A stretch of DNA of 54,515 nucleotides from Opitutia bacterium. GTDB lineage: Bacteria > Verrucomicrobiota > Verrucomicrobiia > Opitutales > Coraliomargaritaceae. Positions within the stretch are counted from its first letter, which is position 1. Each line of letters opens with the position of its first letter. The translations under genes were made by a program, and so were the position numbers. The notes under the pieces were generated by a model. The model was not told where the DNA came from. It saw only the letters and a program-made list of their open reading frames with translations, and did no database searches. This document shows positions 1-8,553 of the stretch, piece after piece. The stretch is taken from positions 1 through 54,515 of the forward strand of contig JAQXBA010000086.1 of assembly GCA_029252625.1 (NCBI GenBank). Direction: 5' to 3'.

Positions 1-338
1 TTACGGCATTTTGCCGTGCCACGTCGCCCGAGCAGGCACGTTGCTATGTGCTTGGTGCGATGAATGAGCTGGGCGCAGAGTCGGTCGCATTGCATCGAGA
101 AGTGGGGCGGCAACTACGGTTGCGTTCTGCAGATCGGGTGCTGTTTGTTGGACCAGATGCCCTCACGCAGGCATATAGCGACGGTGCGATTGAGGTAGGG
201 CTAGGAAAAGCACAGCTTAACTGCTTCACTAATGTCGAAAAAATGAAATCTGTCGTTGCTGATTTCGCGGGGGCGCTCTTTCTGAAGGGTAGTCGTTCCT
301 ACGCGCTCGAAAAACTTTTACCGCTGAAATTACGTTAA
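1..338 (+). CDS. murF: UDP-N-acetylmuramoyl-tripeptide--D-alanyl-D-alanine ligase, C-terminal end (partial)
   Basis: The reading frame enters from the left edge, so only the last ~111 residues are present. They match the C-terminal (domain 3) part of Mur ligases: a VLGAMNELG segment corresponds to the MurF VLGDMLELG motif, followed by the Rossmann-like strand RVLFVGP and the usual closing FLKGSRS-type motif before a basic end. MurF adds D-Ala-D-Ala to the UDP-MurNAc-tripeptide in the cytoplasm, the last soluble step of peptidoglycan precursor synthesis. mraY follows 36 bp downstream on the same strand, which is the classic dcw order and supports the call. The ATP-binding and catalytic centre lie outside the window. 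Confidence 0.9.
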   Translation, partial: TAFCRATSPEQARCYVLGAMNELGAESVALHREVGRQLRLRSADRVLFVGPDALTQAYSDGAIEVGLGKAQLNCFTNVEKMKSVVADFAGALFLKGSRSYALEKLLPLKLR

Positions 339-374
339 TTCTAGATCCTCGACTCTCACGACCACTATTTAAAA

Positions 375-1475
375 ATGCTCAGTTATCTCGCCGATTTTGA
401 ATCCTACTTTGGGCCGCTCCGTCTTTTCCGTTATATTACTTTACGCGCAGCATTTGCTGGGCTGACTGCGATGAGTATCGGCTTTATCGTGGGGCCTTGG
501 TTATTTGCCAAGCTGCGCGCTTTGAGTGCTAAACAGTCGCTGCGCAGCAAAGATGAGGTCGGTGTATTGGCTGATCTGCATGCCTCGAAATCGCAAACGC
601 CGACAATGGGTGGATTGATGATTTGTGTTTCTGTGATTGTCAGTGCGGTGCTGTGGGCGCGGCCGAACGTCTATGTGTATACTGGACTGCTGGTCTATCT
701 TGGCCTGACGGTGATTGGTTTTATCGATGACTATTTAAAAGTCGCGAAGAAAAACAGCGATGGGCTTTCGGGGCGTTGGAAGCTGGCGGGGCAGGGGCTG
801 CTCACTGTTGTGGCGCTGCTACTATTGTTGACCTGTCCTGAGTCTGCCGAGCGTATGCGCGAGTTGTGGGTGCCGTTTTATAAGGAAGTGCTCTGGTCGC
901 AAATGTCGCTGTTTTTTCTGGTGCCGTTCTTGTTTCTTATTCTCGCAGGCTCGAGCAATGCGATTAATCTGACTGATGGAGTCGATGGACTGGCGATTGG
1001 TTGTACAGTCACGGCTGCTATGGCGTTTGCGATCATGGCCTATGCGGCGGGTAATACGATTATCGCGGATTATCTGTTTATTAGTTACATCCCAGGCGCG
1101 GGTGAGTTGGCGGTGGTTTGTTCCGCGCTGCTCGGTGCGAGCCTCGCGTTTCTCTGGTATAATTCACACCCGGCAGAAGTTTTTATGGGTGACACTGGAT
1201 CGCTCGCCCTTGGTGGACTGATCGGGATGATTGCCTTTATGGTGCATCAACCGCTGACTTTGATTATCGTAGGTGGTATTTTTGTGATGGAGGCGGGTTC
1301 GGTGATTCTGCAAGTCGGTTCTTTCAAATTGCGCAAGAAGCGCATTTTTAGAATGTCGCCGATACATCATCACTTTGAGCTCAAAGGCTGGCACGAGAAC
1401 AAGGTCGTGATCCGTTTTTGGATTCTCTCGTTGATTTTCGCAATGGCTGGATTGGCGACACTAAAACTCCGTTAG
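375..1475 (+). CDS. mraY: Phospho-N-acetylmuramoyl-pentapeptide-transferase MraY
   Basis: Polytopic inner-membrane enzyme that transfers phospho-MurNAc-pentapeptide from UDP to undecaprenyl phosphate to form lipid I. At 366 aa it has the usual length. Visible family motifs are the Asp pair in FIDDYLKV (D118/D119), NLTDGVDGLA (198-207), GDTGSLALGG (272-281, with D273 a likely Mg/catalytic residue) and the triple-His loop PIHHHFELKGW (329-339). About ten hydrophobic segments are present. It directly follows murF, as in dcw clusters, but the next ~400 bp hold no dcw gene and the following gene is on the other strand, so the cluster breaks here. No Shine-Dalgarno sequence precedes the ATG; the upstream sequence is A/T rich. 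Confidence 0.97.
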   Translation: MLSYLADFESYFGPLRLFRYITLRAAFAGLTAMSIGFIVGPWLFAKLRALSAKQSLRSKDEVGVLADLHASKSQTPTMGGLMICVSVIVSAVLWARPNVYVYTGLLVYLGLTVIGFIDDYLKVAKKNSDGLSGRWKLAGQGLLTVVALLLLLTCPESAERMRELWVPFYKEVLWSQMSLFFLVPFLFLILAGSSNAINLTDGVDGLAIGCTVTAAMAFAIMAYAAGNTIIADYLFISYIPGAGELAVVCSALLGASLAFLWYNSHPAEVFMGDTGSLALGGLIGMIAFMVHQPLTLIIVGGIFVMEAGSVILQVGSFKLRKKRIFRMSPIHHHFELKGWHENKVVIRFWILSLIFAMAGLATLKLR

Positions 1476-1834
1476 TAGAGATTCGATCGATCTCGTAGCT
1501 TGCAGCTCTAGGCTTGCAAGGTATCAACAATTGCTAGCTGGCCTCGCTAATTCGAATGCTATTTAGCCTGCATCAACTGGTCGAGTCCGTTTGAAAATCC
1601 GTGTTCTTGGGTGATCACTGCGTCAAAGTCTTTTCGAGCCGAGTTCCTTGTCTGCGACTAATATGAAGACAGATGCAGCGGGCTTGCGCCTTGGTTAGTA
1701 GCGTACAAGATCGTATAGTGATTGTATTCGGAGACTAAAAGGTGTGTGTGCGATTTTTGGCTTTGCTAAGTACATTTTGCTGAGGGCTAGCAAGTCCAGA
1801 TCTGGTGCGGCGTCTGGTGCCAGAATTCGACGCA
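1476..1834. other. Gene-free stretch, possible weak gene remnant
   Basis: No convincing gene lies between mraY and the ilvB terminator. On the minus strand the frame 1765-1559 is open except for one stop at 1658-1660. Its second part reads like a protein C-terminus (RKDFDAVITQEHGF, then NGLDQLMQAK and a stop), and the first part contains LVSEYNHYTILYATNQG. Each open half is only about 35 codons, which chance can produce, and no start codon with a ribosome binding site is seen. A decayed small gene is possible but unproven. Confidence 0.25.
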
Positions 1835-1870
1835 CAAAAAACGGACAGCTCATTATGAAGTGCCCGTTTT
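1835..1870 (-). terminator. Rho-independent terminator of ilvB
   Basis: Read on the minus strand, the arm AAACGGGCA pairs with TGTCCGTTT (with G-U pairs) across a 13-nt loop and runs into six T residues. It begins about 20 bp after the ilvB stop codon, in the right position and orientation to end that transcript. Confidence 0.8.
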
Positions 1871-1890
1871 AGAACAGAAAGTCAGCTGTA

Positions 1891-3678
1891 TTACGCGTCT
1901 TGCTTGATCAGGATTTCCTTCGCGCCGAGGCCTTGTTTGATCATCGGTAGAACGTGTTCGCTATAGGGCACGATTACTTCGAGAAGGTAAGGGCCGTCGT
2001 GATTGATCATTTCCTGGATCGCATCGCGCAGGTCTTCGCGTTTCACCACGCGTTTGCCAGCGACGCCGAAGCCCTTGGCAATGGTGACGAAGTCAGGGTA
2101 GATCGCTTCGAGGTTGTCGGGGCCACCAATGTTGTCCTTGTCGCAAAGGACTGTCTGGCCACGAACACTCTCATATAGCAAGTCTTCCCACTGCACTACC
2201 ATACCAAGGTGTTGATTGTTAAGGATCATTGTCTTAGCGTTAATCTTCTCGATCGCTGAGGTGGCAAGCTCCTGCACATTCATGAGGAAGCAACCATCAC
2301 CGTCAATGTTGACTACCAGCTTATCCGGAAAAGCAACCTTGGCGCCGATTGCAGCTGGCAGGCCAAAGCCCATGGTACCTAGGCCAAGCGAGCTAATATA
2401 AGTGCGTGGCTCACGGAATTTGAAGAATTGTGCGGCCCACATTTGGTGTTGGCCGACGCCAGTGGTGATGATCGCATCGCCCTTGGTTTCTTCGTAGAGT
2501 GCTTCGATCGCTTCTTGTTGAGTAATGTGACCACTCTTGTCGTAGCTGAATGGGTATTGTTCTTTCCACTCGTTGATGGTCTTCATCCAAGCGCTGATAT
2601 CAGGCTTTTTGAATTTACCTGCCTTGCAGAGTTCGATCAGCCGAGTCAGCGCATATTTAATGTCAGAATGAATCGCATGCTTTACGCGCTTGTTCTTATT
2701 ATGCTCGGACACGTCGATATCGATGTGAACTATCTCGGAATTGGGAGCAAATTTAGAAATAAGGCCAGTGATGCGATCGTCAAAACGAGCACCTGTGCAA
2801 ATGAGAATATCGCTATCGCAAACTGCCCAGTTGCCTGCCACGGTTCCGTGCATGCCGAACCAGTAGAGTGATTGCGGGTGCTCAGCGTCGAATGCACCCA
2901 GTCCCATCAGAGTCGATGCCACAGGGACTCCGGTGAGTTCAGCAAACTCACGCAGCTCGAGATGTGATTCGGCCGAGACGATGCCACCGCCGATGTAGAG
3001 TACTGGGCGCTCCGCTTTGCTAATCAAATCGAGCACGTTGATCAGTTCTTTATCAGTCGCTTGTGGTTTGATCGCATCGATTTGGTAGCCGGGGAGGTTG
3101 ACTTTCGCAGGAAAAGTTGGCTTGAAAATCGCTTGTTGCACATCTTTCGGAATATCGATCACAACTGGCCCGGGACGGCCGGTGGTCGCGATGTGGAAAG
3201 CTTCTTTGACGACGCGTGGCAGGTCTTCTTTGTCCAATACTAAGAAGCTATGCTTCACAATCGGCAAAGTCATGCCGAAGAAGTCAGTTTCCTGGAAAGC
3301 TGTCTTACCGATAAATTGTTGGTAAACCTGCCCCGTGATCGCGATCAGAGGAATGCTGTCCATGTAGGCATCTGCGATGCAAGTCACTAGATTTGTCGCA
3401 CCAGGGCCGCTGGTGGCCATACAGACCGAGGCTTCGCCCTTGGCGCGCGCATAGCCGTGTGCCATGAATCCGCCGCCTTGCTCCATGCGAGGCAGGATCG
3501 TTCGGATCTTTTTGCTCTTAGTGAGTGCTTGGTGAAGCTCCATCGATGCACCACCAGGATAGGCAAAAACCACATCTACTCCCTCGCGCTCAAGAGAGAC
3601 GACTAAGGCATCAGCACCCTTCATTTCAGGGCCAATTTCGTCCTGTTCGGGAGAATCGATTGCGGTATCGGGTTTCAT
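1891..3678 (-). CDS. ilvB: Acetolactate synthase large (catalytic) subunit
   Basis: ThDP-dependent enzyme of valine, leucine and isoleucine synthesis that condenses two pyruvates, or pyruvate with 2-ketobutyrate. The 595-aa protein shows the three-domain layout. The N-terminal PYR domain has [13 protein letters not shown] and the catalytic Glu66 in RMEQGGG. The middle FAD-binding part includes GARFDDR (296-302). The C-terminal ThDP motif starts at GDG (460-462) and includes [11 protein letters not shown] (487-497). W497 is the site often altered in herbicide resistance in homologues. No regulatory small subunit (ilvN) or ilvC is adjacent, so the partner must be elsewhere. It stands alone between a terminator and a divergent gene; the 142-bp gap upstream must hold its promoter. 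Confidence 0.96.
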   Translation of the reverse strand: MKPDTAIDSPEQDEIGPEMKGADALVVSLEREGVDVVFAYPGGASMELHQALTKSKKIRTILPRMEQGGGFMAHGYARAKGEASVCMATSGPGATNLVTCIADAYMDSIPLIAITGQVYQQFIGKTAFQETDFFGMTLPIVKHSFLVLDKEDLPRVVKEAFHIATTGRPGPVVIDIPKDVQQAIFKPTFPAKVNLPGYQIDAIKPQATDKELINVLDLISKAERPVLYIGGGIVSAESHLELREFAELTGVPVASTLMGLGAFDAEHPQSLYWFGMHGTVAGNWAVCDSDILICTGARFDDRITGLISKFAPNSEIVHIDIDVSEHNKNKRVKHAIHSDIKYALTRLIELCKAGKFKKPDISAWMKTINEWKEQYPFSYDKSGHITQQEAIEALYEETKGDAIITTGVGQHQMWAAQFFKFREPRTYISSLGLGTMGFGLPAAIGAKVAFPDKLVVNIDGDGCFLMNVQELATSAIEKINAKTMILNNQHLGMVVQWEDLLYESVRGQTVLCDKDNIGGPDNLEAIYPDFVTIAKGFGVAGKRVVKREDLRDAIQEMINHDGPYLLEVIVPYSEHVLPMIKQGLGAKEILIKQDA

Positions 3679-3820
3679 TATTCTGTGATGTTTTGATGTG
3701 TTCTTTATGTGCGGGAAGCGACACTCTCTGGAAAAGTGAAGGAGAAAGACATCAAATAGCCCTCAAATCAAGCACGGAAGAGCCTTGCGGGGGGCGCTGT
3801 TTCTTTTCAATTTCACTTAT

Positions 3821-4606
3821 ATGCCAAAAGTTTTGTTTTTAGGAGATATCGTGGGGCGTCCGGGGCGCACCTTTGTGGCTGAGCGTGTGGCTTCTCTCAA
3901 AGCTGAGCTTGGTGCGGATCTGGTAATCGCTAATGCTGAGAATGCTGCCGGCGGCGCTGGCATTACGAAAAAAATCGCTGTGGCGCTAATCACTGCCGGA
4001 GTCGATGCGATTACACTGGGCGATCACGTATGGGATCAGAAGAATTTCGAAAATGAGATCGATGGCTTGGAGCAAGTTTGCCGCCCCGCAAATTTACCAG
4101 AGCAGAATCCCGGTCGCACACACTTGATCATCGAAAACAACGGTTTTCGACTCGGGATTTTAACCGTGCTGGGACGTAACTACCTGACATTAAAGTCAAG
4201 TTGCCCGTTTAAAATGGCGGATGCGCTGCTTGCTGAGCTCAAGGATCAGTGTGACGCAGTTTTTGTAGAGGCGCACATGGAGGCTACTTCGGAAAAGATC
4301 GCACTGGGTTGGTACCTAGATGGTCGCGCTGCTGCTGTGGTGGGCACGCATACACATGCGCCCACCGCAGATGGCCGCGTCTTGCCGCAAGGCACCGCGT
4401 TTTTGAGCGATGCAGGCATGTGCGGGCCATATCATTCCGTGCTCGGCCGTGACGTTGGGCCAGTGGTGGCAAGTTTTCTGGACGGCATGAAACGGCGTTT
4501 TCCGGTGGCCGAAGACGACATTCGGATCTGCGGATGCCTGATCGACATCGACGCGGCGACTGGTTTGGCAACTAGCTTCGAGCGAATCGAGGTTGTCAAG
4601 GACTAG
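3821..4606 (+). CDS. ymdB: YmdB/TIGR00282-family metallophosphoesterase
   Basis: Calcineurin-like di-metal phosphodiesterase. The best-studied homologue, Bacillus YmdB, cleaves 2',3'-cyclic nucleotides and affects RNA turnover. The 261-aa protein starts at [16 protein letters not shown], the normal family N-terminus; an earlier in-frame ATG would add 12 atypical residues. Likely metal ligands are D9, E40 (NAENAAGG), H152 (AHMEATSEK), H177 and H179 ([10 protein letters not shown]). The usual GNHxWD block reads GDHVWD here, so Asp68 replaces the common metal-binding Asn. The Asp might still bind metal. No Shine-Dalgarno sequence is visible. The gene converges on the ferredoxin gene, with stop codons overlapping by 4 bp. 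Confidence 0.9.
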   Translation: MPKVLFLGDIVGRPGRTFVAERVASLKAELGADLVIANAENAAGGAGITKKIAVALITAGVDAITLGDHVWDQKNFENEIDGLEQVCRPANLPEQNPGRTHLIIENNGFRLGILTVLGRNYLTLKSSCPFKMADALLAELKDQCDAVFVEAHMEATSEKIALGWYLDGRAAAVVGTHTHAPTADGRVLPQGTAFLSDAGMCGPYHSVLGRDVGPVVASFLDGMKRRFPVAEDDIRICGCLIDIDAATGLATSFERIEVVKD

Positions 4607-4863
4607 GCGTCGATCACTAGGTCGCTGCCACCTTTGGGTGCGCAGCAGCAGAGTAGGGCGTTGCCTGCTTCGGGTTCGCCGGTGTGGCCCATCGGGTATT
4701 CGACTTCGCCTGAGATGATCTTGTGCTGGCAGGCGGTGCAGTTGCCCATACGGCAGCCGTATTCGAGGTCGAGGTCGTTGCTCTCCGCAAATTCGAGAAT
4801 GGTTTCTTCGTCGCCGGTCCAGTTGAGCTCGACGCCGGATTTTTGAAAAATGATTTTAGGCAT
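4603..4863 (-). CDS. Small plant-type 2Fe-2S ferredoxin
   Basis: An 86-aa soluble electron carrier. The cluster-binding pattern is clear: C37-x4-C42-x2-C45 in [12 protein letters not shown], and a late Cys in the CCC run at 72-74. The ATG at 4863 gives [10 protein letters not shown], the expected first beta strand. An upstream start at 4914 would add 17 residues without similarity and would abut the cusA stop codon. It lies 51 bp after cusA on the same strand and could be cotranscribed with the efflux operon, but a functional link is only inference. The redox partner is unknown. Confidence 0.85.
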   Translation of the reverse strand: MPKIIFQKSGVELNWTGDEETILEFAESNDLDLEYGCRMGNCTACQHKIISGEVEYPMGHTGEPEAGNALLCCCAPKGGSDLVIDA

Positions 4864-4914
4864 GCTCGAGCATGGAAAGCATTTATTTGTGGAATGCAAA
4901 CTGTGAATCGGCAT

Positions 4915-7900
4915 TTAATCCTTGGGTCTAAGTGTATGGCGCAGCTCTTCCAGACCGCAGTAGAGTACGGGCACGACGAAGATGGTGAGTGTCGCGAGGA
5001 GCATGCCGCCGAAGGTGGGGATCGCCATTGGGATCATGACATCGGCTCCGCGCCCTGTAGAGGTGAGCACGGGTAAAAGCGCGAGGATGGTTGTAGCGCT
5101 GGTCATCATGGCCGGGCGAACGCGTCGTTGCGCCGCTTCGATCGTTGCTGTGCGAATGTCGGCGCGATTGGTCGGCTGATTTGTTCGGAAGCTTTGCTGT
5201 AGGTAGGTGCAGACGATGACGCCGTTGTCGGTGGCGATGCCGAAAAGTGCGAGAAATCCGACCCAAATGGCGACGCTTAGATTGATCGTTTCCATTTGAA
5301 AGAATGCCCGCAGGTTGTGCCCGAATAGTTCAAAGTTGAGGAACCACGGTTGACCGTAGCACCACAGCATGATGAAGCCTCCCGACCAGGCGAAGAGGAT
5401 ACCAGAGAAGACTAGAAGGGTGGTGCTGGTTTGTTTGAACTGGAAGTACAGAATCATCCAAATCGCAAACAGCGCGATGGGGAGCACGATGCTCAAGCGC
5501 TTTTCTGCGCGGATTTGATTCTCGTAATTACCTGTGAAGGTGTAGCTCACTCCGGTAGGAATGAGAAGTTCGCCTGACTCGATTCTTTGAGTCAACCAGG
5601 CTTGTGCTTGCTCGACGACTTCGATTTCCGCGTAGTCTGCTTGTTTATCAAAGATGACATAGCCGACCAGAAAGGTGTCTTCACTTTTAATGACTTGCGG
5701 GCCGCGGGTGTAACGAATGTCTGCCAGTTGTTTGAGTGGGATTTGCGTGCCATCGGGAGCTGCGATGAGGATCGCTTCAATCGCTTCGATGGAGTCACGC
5801 CGCTCTCTTTGATAGCGCACGCGTACTGGGTAGCGCTCACGGCCTTCGACGGTCATTGTCACTGGTTTCCCACCGATGGCGACTTCGATGACTTGCTGCA
5901 CCATCGCGATGCTGATGCCGTAGCGTGCGATCGCTTTGCGGTCGATGTCGATTTCGAGATACGGCTTACCAACGATGCGATCGGCGAACACCGTTTCGGA
6001 CTTAATTGACGGCACTTCTTTGAGGGCCGTTTCGATTTCGAAGGCGACTTTCTCCAGTGTTTCGAGATCCGGACCGTATACTTTGAGTCCCATCGGTGCA
6101 CGCATGCCGCTTTGTAGCATGACGATACGTGCGGCGATGGGTTGTAGTTCGGGGGCGGAGGTGGTGCCTGGGATGGCGGCGGCATCGACGATCGCCTGCC
6201 AGATGTCTTTCGGGCTTTTGATCTCGTCGCGCCATTGGCGGAAGGGTTTGCCGTGTTTGTCAGGTATTAAGCTCCCCTCTGCGTCGTAAGCATAATCGTT
6301 GGCGGAGTGGTCGTATTGGAATGTCAGGATATGGCCGTTTGTGTCGGTGATATACTCGGATTTATAATTGATGATCGTTTCGATCATAGAAATTGGAGCT
6401 GGGTCGAGCGGGCTTTCCACACGGCCAATTTTCCCGACTGCCGACTCGACCTCAGGGATTGAGTTGATTGCCATGTCTTGCTTGCGCAGCACATCCATGG
6501 CTTCCCCAATTGAAGCATGTGGCATGGTTGTTGGCATGAAGAGGAAAGACCCTTCATCAAGAGCGGGCATAAACTCTTTACCTAGCCCCGGCAGGGCATG
6601 TGCGGTTGCCACGTAAGGCGAGGACTTTTGGACTGAACTTGGCATCCATCCAAACAGTGTACCAAACCCTAGCCACACCGATACGCCTAAGAGTAAGACC
6701 AAGCTGCAGCCTAGTAAAAAAATGATTTTGAAATGTAGTATGACGGCGAGCATTCGCGCATAGAATCGGATGAAGCTGTAAAATGTTCCCAGGAGGCCAC
6801 CGATCAATAGTGCGACGAAGAGTGAGTTGGCGAAGTCGCGTGCGGGCCCTAAGGGCTGCCAGTCTTGAGCGAGGAATAGGGTGGTGGCAATGGCGACAGC
6901 GATACACAGACAGATGCGAGTGTATTGTTTGATGCTGCGCCAGATCGGGCTCGCAGTTAATTGAGGGCCTTTGCGCTTTGTTTTAGCCAATATCCAGTGG
7001 GCCAGTGGTGGTATGATGGTGAGTGCGACTACAATCGAGCCGATCAAGGCAAAGGTCTTTGTGTAGGCCAGTGGGCGGAAGAGCTTACCTTCTGCCGCTT
7101 CCATGGTGAAGACGGGGAGGAAGCTGATGATCGTCGTGAGCACTGCTGTCACAACGGCACCACTCACTTCGGAGCAAGCTCTATAGACGACTTCTAGTCG
7201 GTTCTCATCAGGCGCCGCAGCTTCAATATGTTTGAGTATATTTTCGATCAGCACCACGCCCATGTCGACGATTGTGCCGATTGCGATGGCGATGCCTGAG
7301 AGAGCGACGACGTTGGCATCGACCCCAAAGAGACTCATCCCGATAAAGGCAAACAGCACGGCAAGTGGCAGAACGCCGGAAATGAGCACGGCGCTACGAA
7401 AGTGCATGAGCATCAGAATGACCACAATGATCGTGACGAGGATTTGCTGGCGCACGGCGTCTTCTAATGTGCCTAGAGTTTCGTAGATTAGGCCAGTGCG
7501 GTCGTAAAATGGGACGATTTCAATCTGGCTTATCGTGCCATCGTTCAGGGTTTTCTTTGGAAGTCCTGGAGAAATTATTTTGATCTGTTCTTTGACTCGT
7601 TTGATCACGGCTAGTGGATTCTCTCCAAAGCGGGTGACGATGACGCCGCCGACAGCTTCGGCGCCTGCTTTGTCGAGTGCGCCGCGTCGGAGGGCGGGGC
7701 CATATTCGATCTCTGCAATTTGTTGGAGTGTGATGGGCACATTGTTGCGTTGTGTGATCACCGTGTTTCGCAAGTCGTCTAGATTCTCGATGAAGCCGAG
7801 TCCACGAATCACATATTCGACGCTGTTGATCTCGACGGTACGCGCGCCCACATCGAGATTGCTAGCGCGCACGGCATTGAAGACTTGGTGTAGTGCGATG

Positions 7901-8553
7901 CCGTAATGACGCAGCGCGGTTGGATCGACATCGATTTGATATTCTTTGACGTAGCCACCGATTGAAGCGACTTCCGCCACGCCATCGACGCCTTGTAGCG
8001 CGTAGCGAACATACCAGTCTTGTGTGCTGCGCAGTTCATCGAGATCCCATCCGCCGCTGGGTTTTCCTTCGGGGGATTGTCCTTCGAGTGTATACCAAAA
8101 GACTTGGCCTAGTGCGGTGGCATCAGGCCCTAGTTGTGGATGGACGCCAGTTGGGAGAGTGCCTGAGGGGAGGCTGTTGAGCTTTTCTAGGATGCGACTG
8201 CGAGACCAGTAGAATTCGGCATCCTCTTTGAAGATGATGTAAATCGATGAAAATCCGAGCATCGAATAGCTGCGCACTGTCTTCACTTCAGGCAGCCCGA
8301 GTAGTGCGGTGGTGAGCGGATAGGTGATCTGGTCTTCGATGTCTTGAGGCGAGCGTCCCATCCATTCGGTGAAGACGATTTGTTGGTTTTCGCCGATGTC
8401 AGGAATCGCATCGACAGGCACGGGATTGCGCGGCAGCCAATCGACTTTCCAATCGAATGGGGCGACGATGATTCCCCATAGAATGAGACCTGCGGTGAAG
8501 AGGACGACCACCAGTTTGTTTTTGAGGCAGAAACGTATGAGTGCATTAATCAT
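4915..8553 (-). CDS. cusA: CusA/CzcA-type heavy-metal RND efflux pump
   Basis: Inner-membrane proton-driven pump of a tripartite metal exporter. The 1212-aa protein is longer than typical CusA (about 1050). HME-RND hallmarks are PVDAIPDIGENQQIVFTEW (45-63), the SIGGYVKEYQID porter motif near 197, the TM4 segment GIAIAIGTIVDMGVVLIEN (420-438) with the proton-relay D430 and E437, and MPTTMPHASIGEAM (673-686). Methionines in QSGMRAPMG (815-822) fit Cu(I)/Ag(I) rather than Zn/Co, but the substrate is inferred. Two inserts stand out: residues ~528-600 add two hydrophobic segments in the central loop, and ~731-795 extends the periplasmic porter domain. It overlaps cusB by 8 bp. Confidence 0.93.
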   Translation of the reverse strand: MINALIRFCLKNKLVVVLFTAGLILWGIIVAPFDWKVDWLPRNPVPVDAIPDIGENQQIVFTEWMGRSPQDIEDQITYPLTTALLGLPEVKTVRSYSMLGFSSIYIIFKEDAEFYWSRSRILEKLNSLPSGTLPTGVHPQLGPDATALGQVFWYTLEGQSPEGKPSGGWDLDELRSTQDWYVRYALQGVDGVAEVASIGGYVKEYQIDVDPTALRHYGIALHQVFNAVRASNLDVGARTVEINSVEYVIRGLGFIENLDDLRNTVITQRNNVPITLQQIAEIEYGPALRRGALDKAGAEAVGGVIVTRFGENPLAVIKRVKEQIKIISPGLPKKTLNDGTISQIEIVPFYDRTGLIYETLGTLEDAVRQQILVTIIVVILMLMHFRSAVLISGVLPLAVLFAFIGMSLFGVDANVVALSGIAIAIGTIVDMGVVLIENILKHIEAAAPDENRLEVVYRACSEVSGAVVTAVLTTIISFLPVFTMEAAEGKLFRPLAYTKTFALIGSIVVALTIIPPLAHWILAKTKRKGPQLTASPIWRSIKQYTRICLCIAVAIATTLFLAQDWQPLGPARDFANSLFVALLIGGLLGTFYSFIRFYARMLAVILHFKIIFLLGCSLVLLLGVSVWLGFGTLFGWMPSSVQKSSPYVATAHALPGLGKEFMPALDEGSFLFMPTTMPHASIGEAMDVLRKQDMAINSIPEVESAVGKIGRVESPLDPAPISMIETIINYKSEYITDTNGHILTFQYDHSANDYAYDAEGSLIPDKHGKPFRQWRDEIKSPKDIWQAIVDAAAIPGTTSAPELQPIAARIVMLQSGMRAPMGLKVYGPDLETLEKVAFEIETALKEVPSIKSETVFADRIVGKPYLEIDIDRKAIARYGISIAMVQQVIEVAIGGKPVTMTVEGRERYPVRVRYQRERRDSIEAIEAILIAAPDGTQIPLKQLADIRYTRGPQVIKSEDTFLVGYVIFDKQADYAEIEVVEQAQAWLTQRIESGELLIPTGVSYTFTGNYENQIRAEKRLSIVLPIALFAIWMILYFQFKQTSTTLLVFSGILFAWSGGFIMLWCYGQPWFLNFELFGHNLRAFFQMETINLSVAIWVGFLALFGIATDNGVIVCTYLQQSFRTNQPTNRADIRTATIEAAQRRVRPAMMTSATTILALLPVLTSTGRGADVMIPMAIPTFGGMLLATLTIFVVPVLYCGLEELRHTLRPKD

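Noticed and set aside
2428-2871. 147-codon forward frame inside ilvB
   Set aside because: Antisense shadow of the acetolactate synthase gene; no recognisable domain or start signal.
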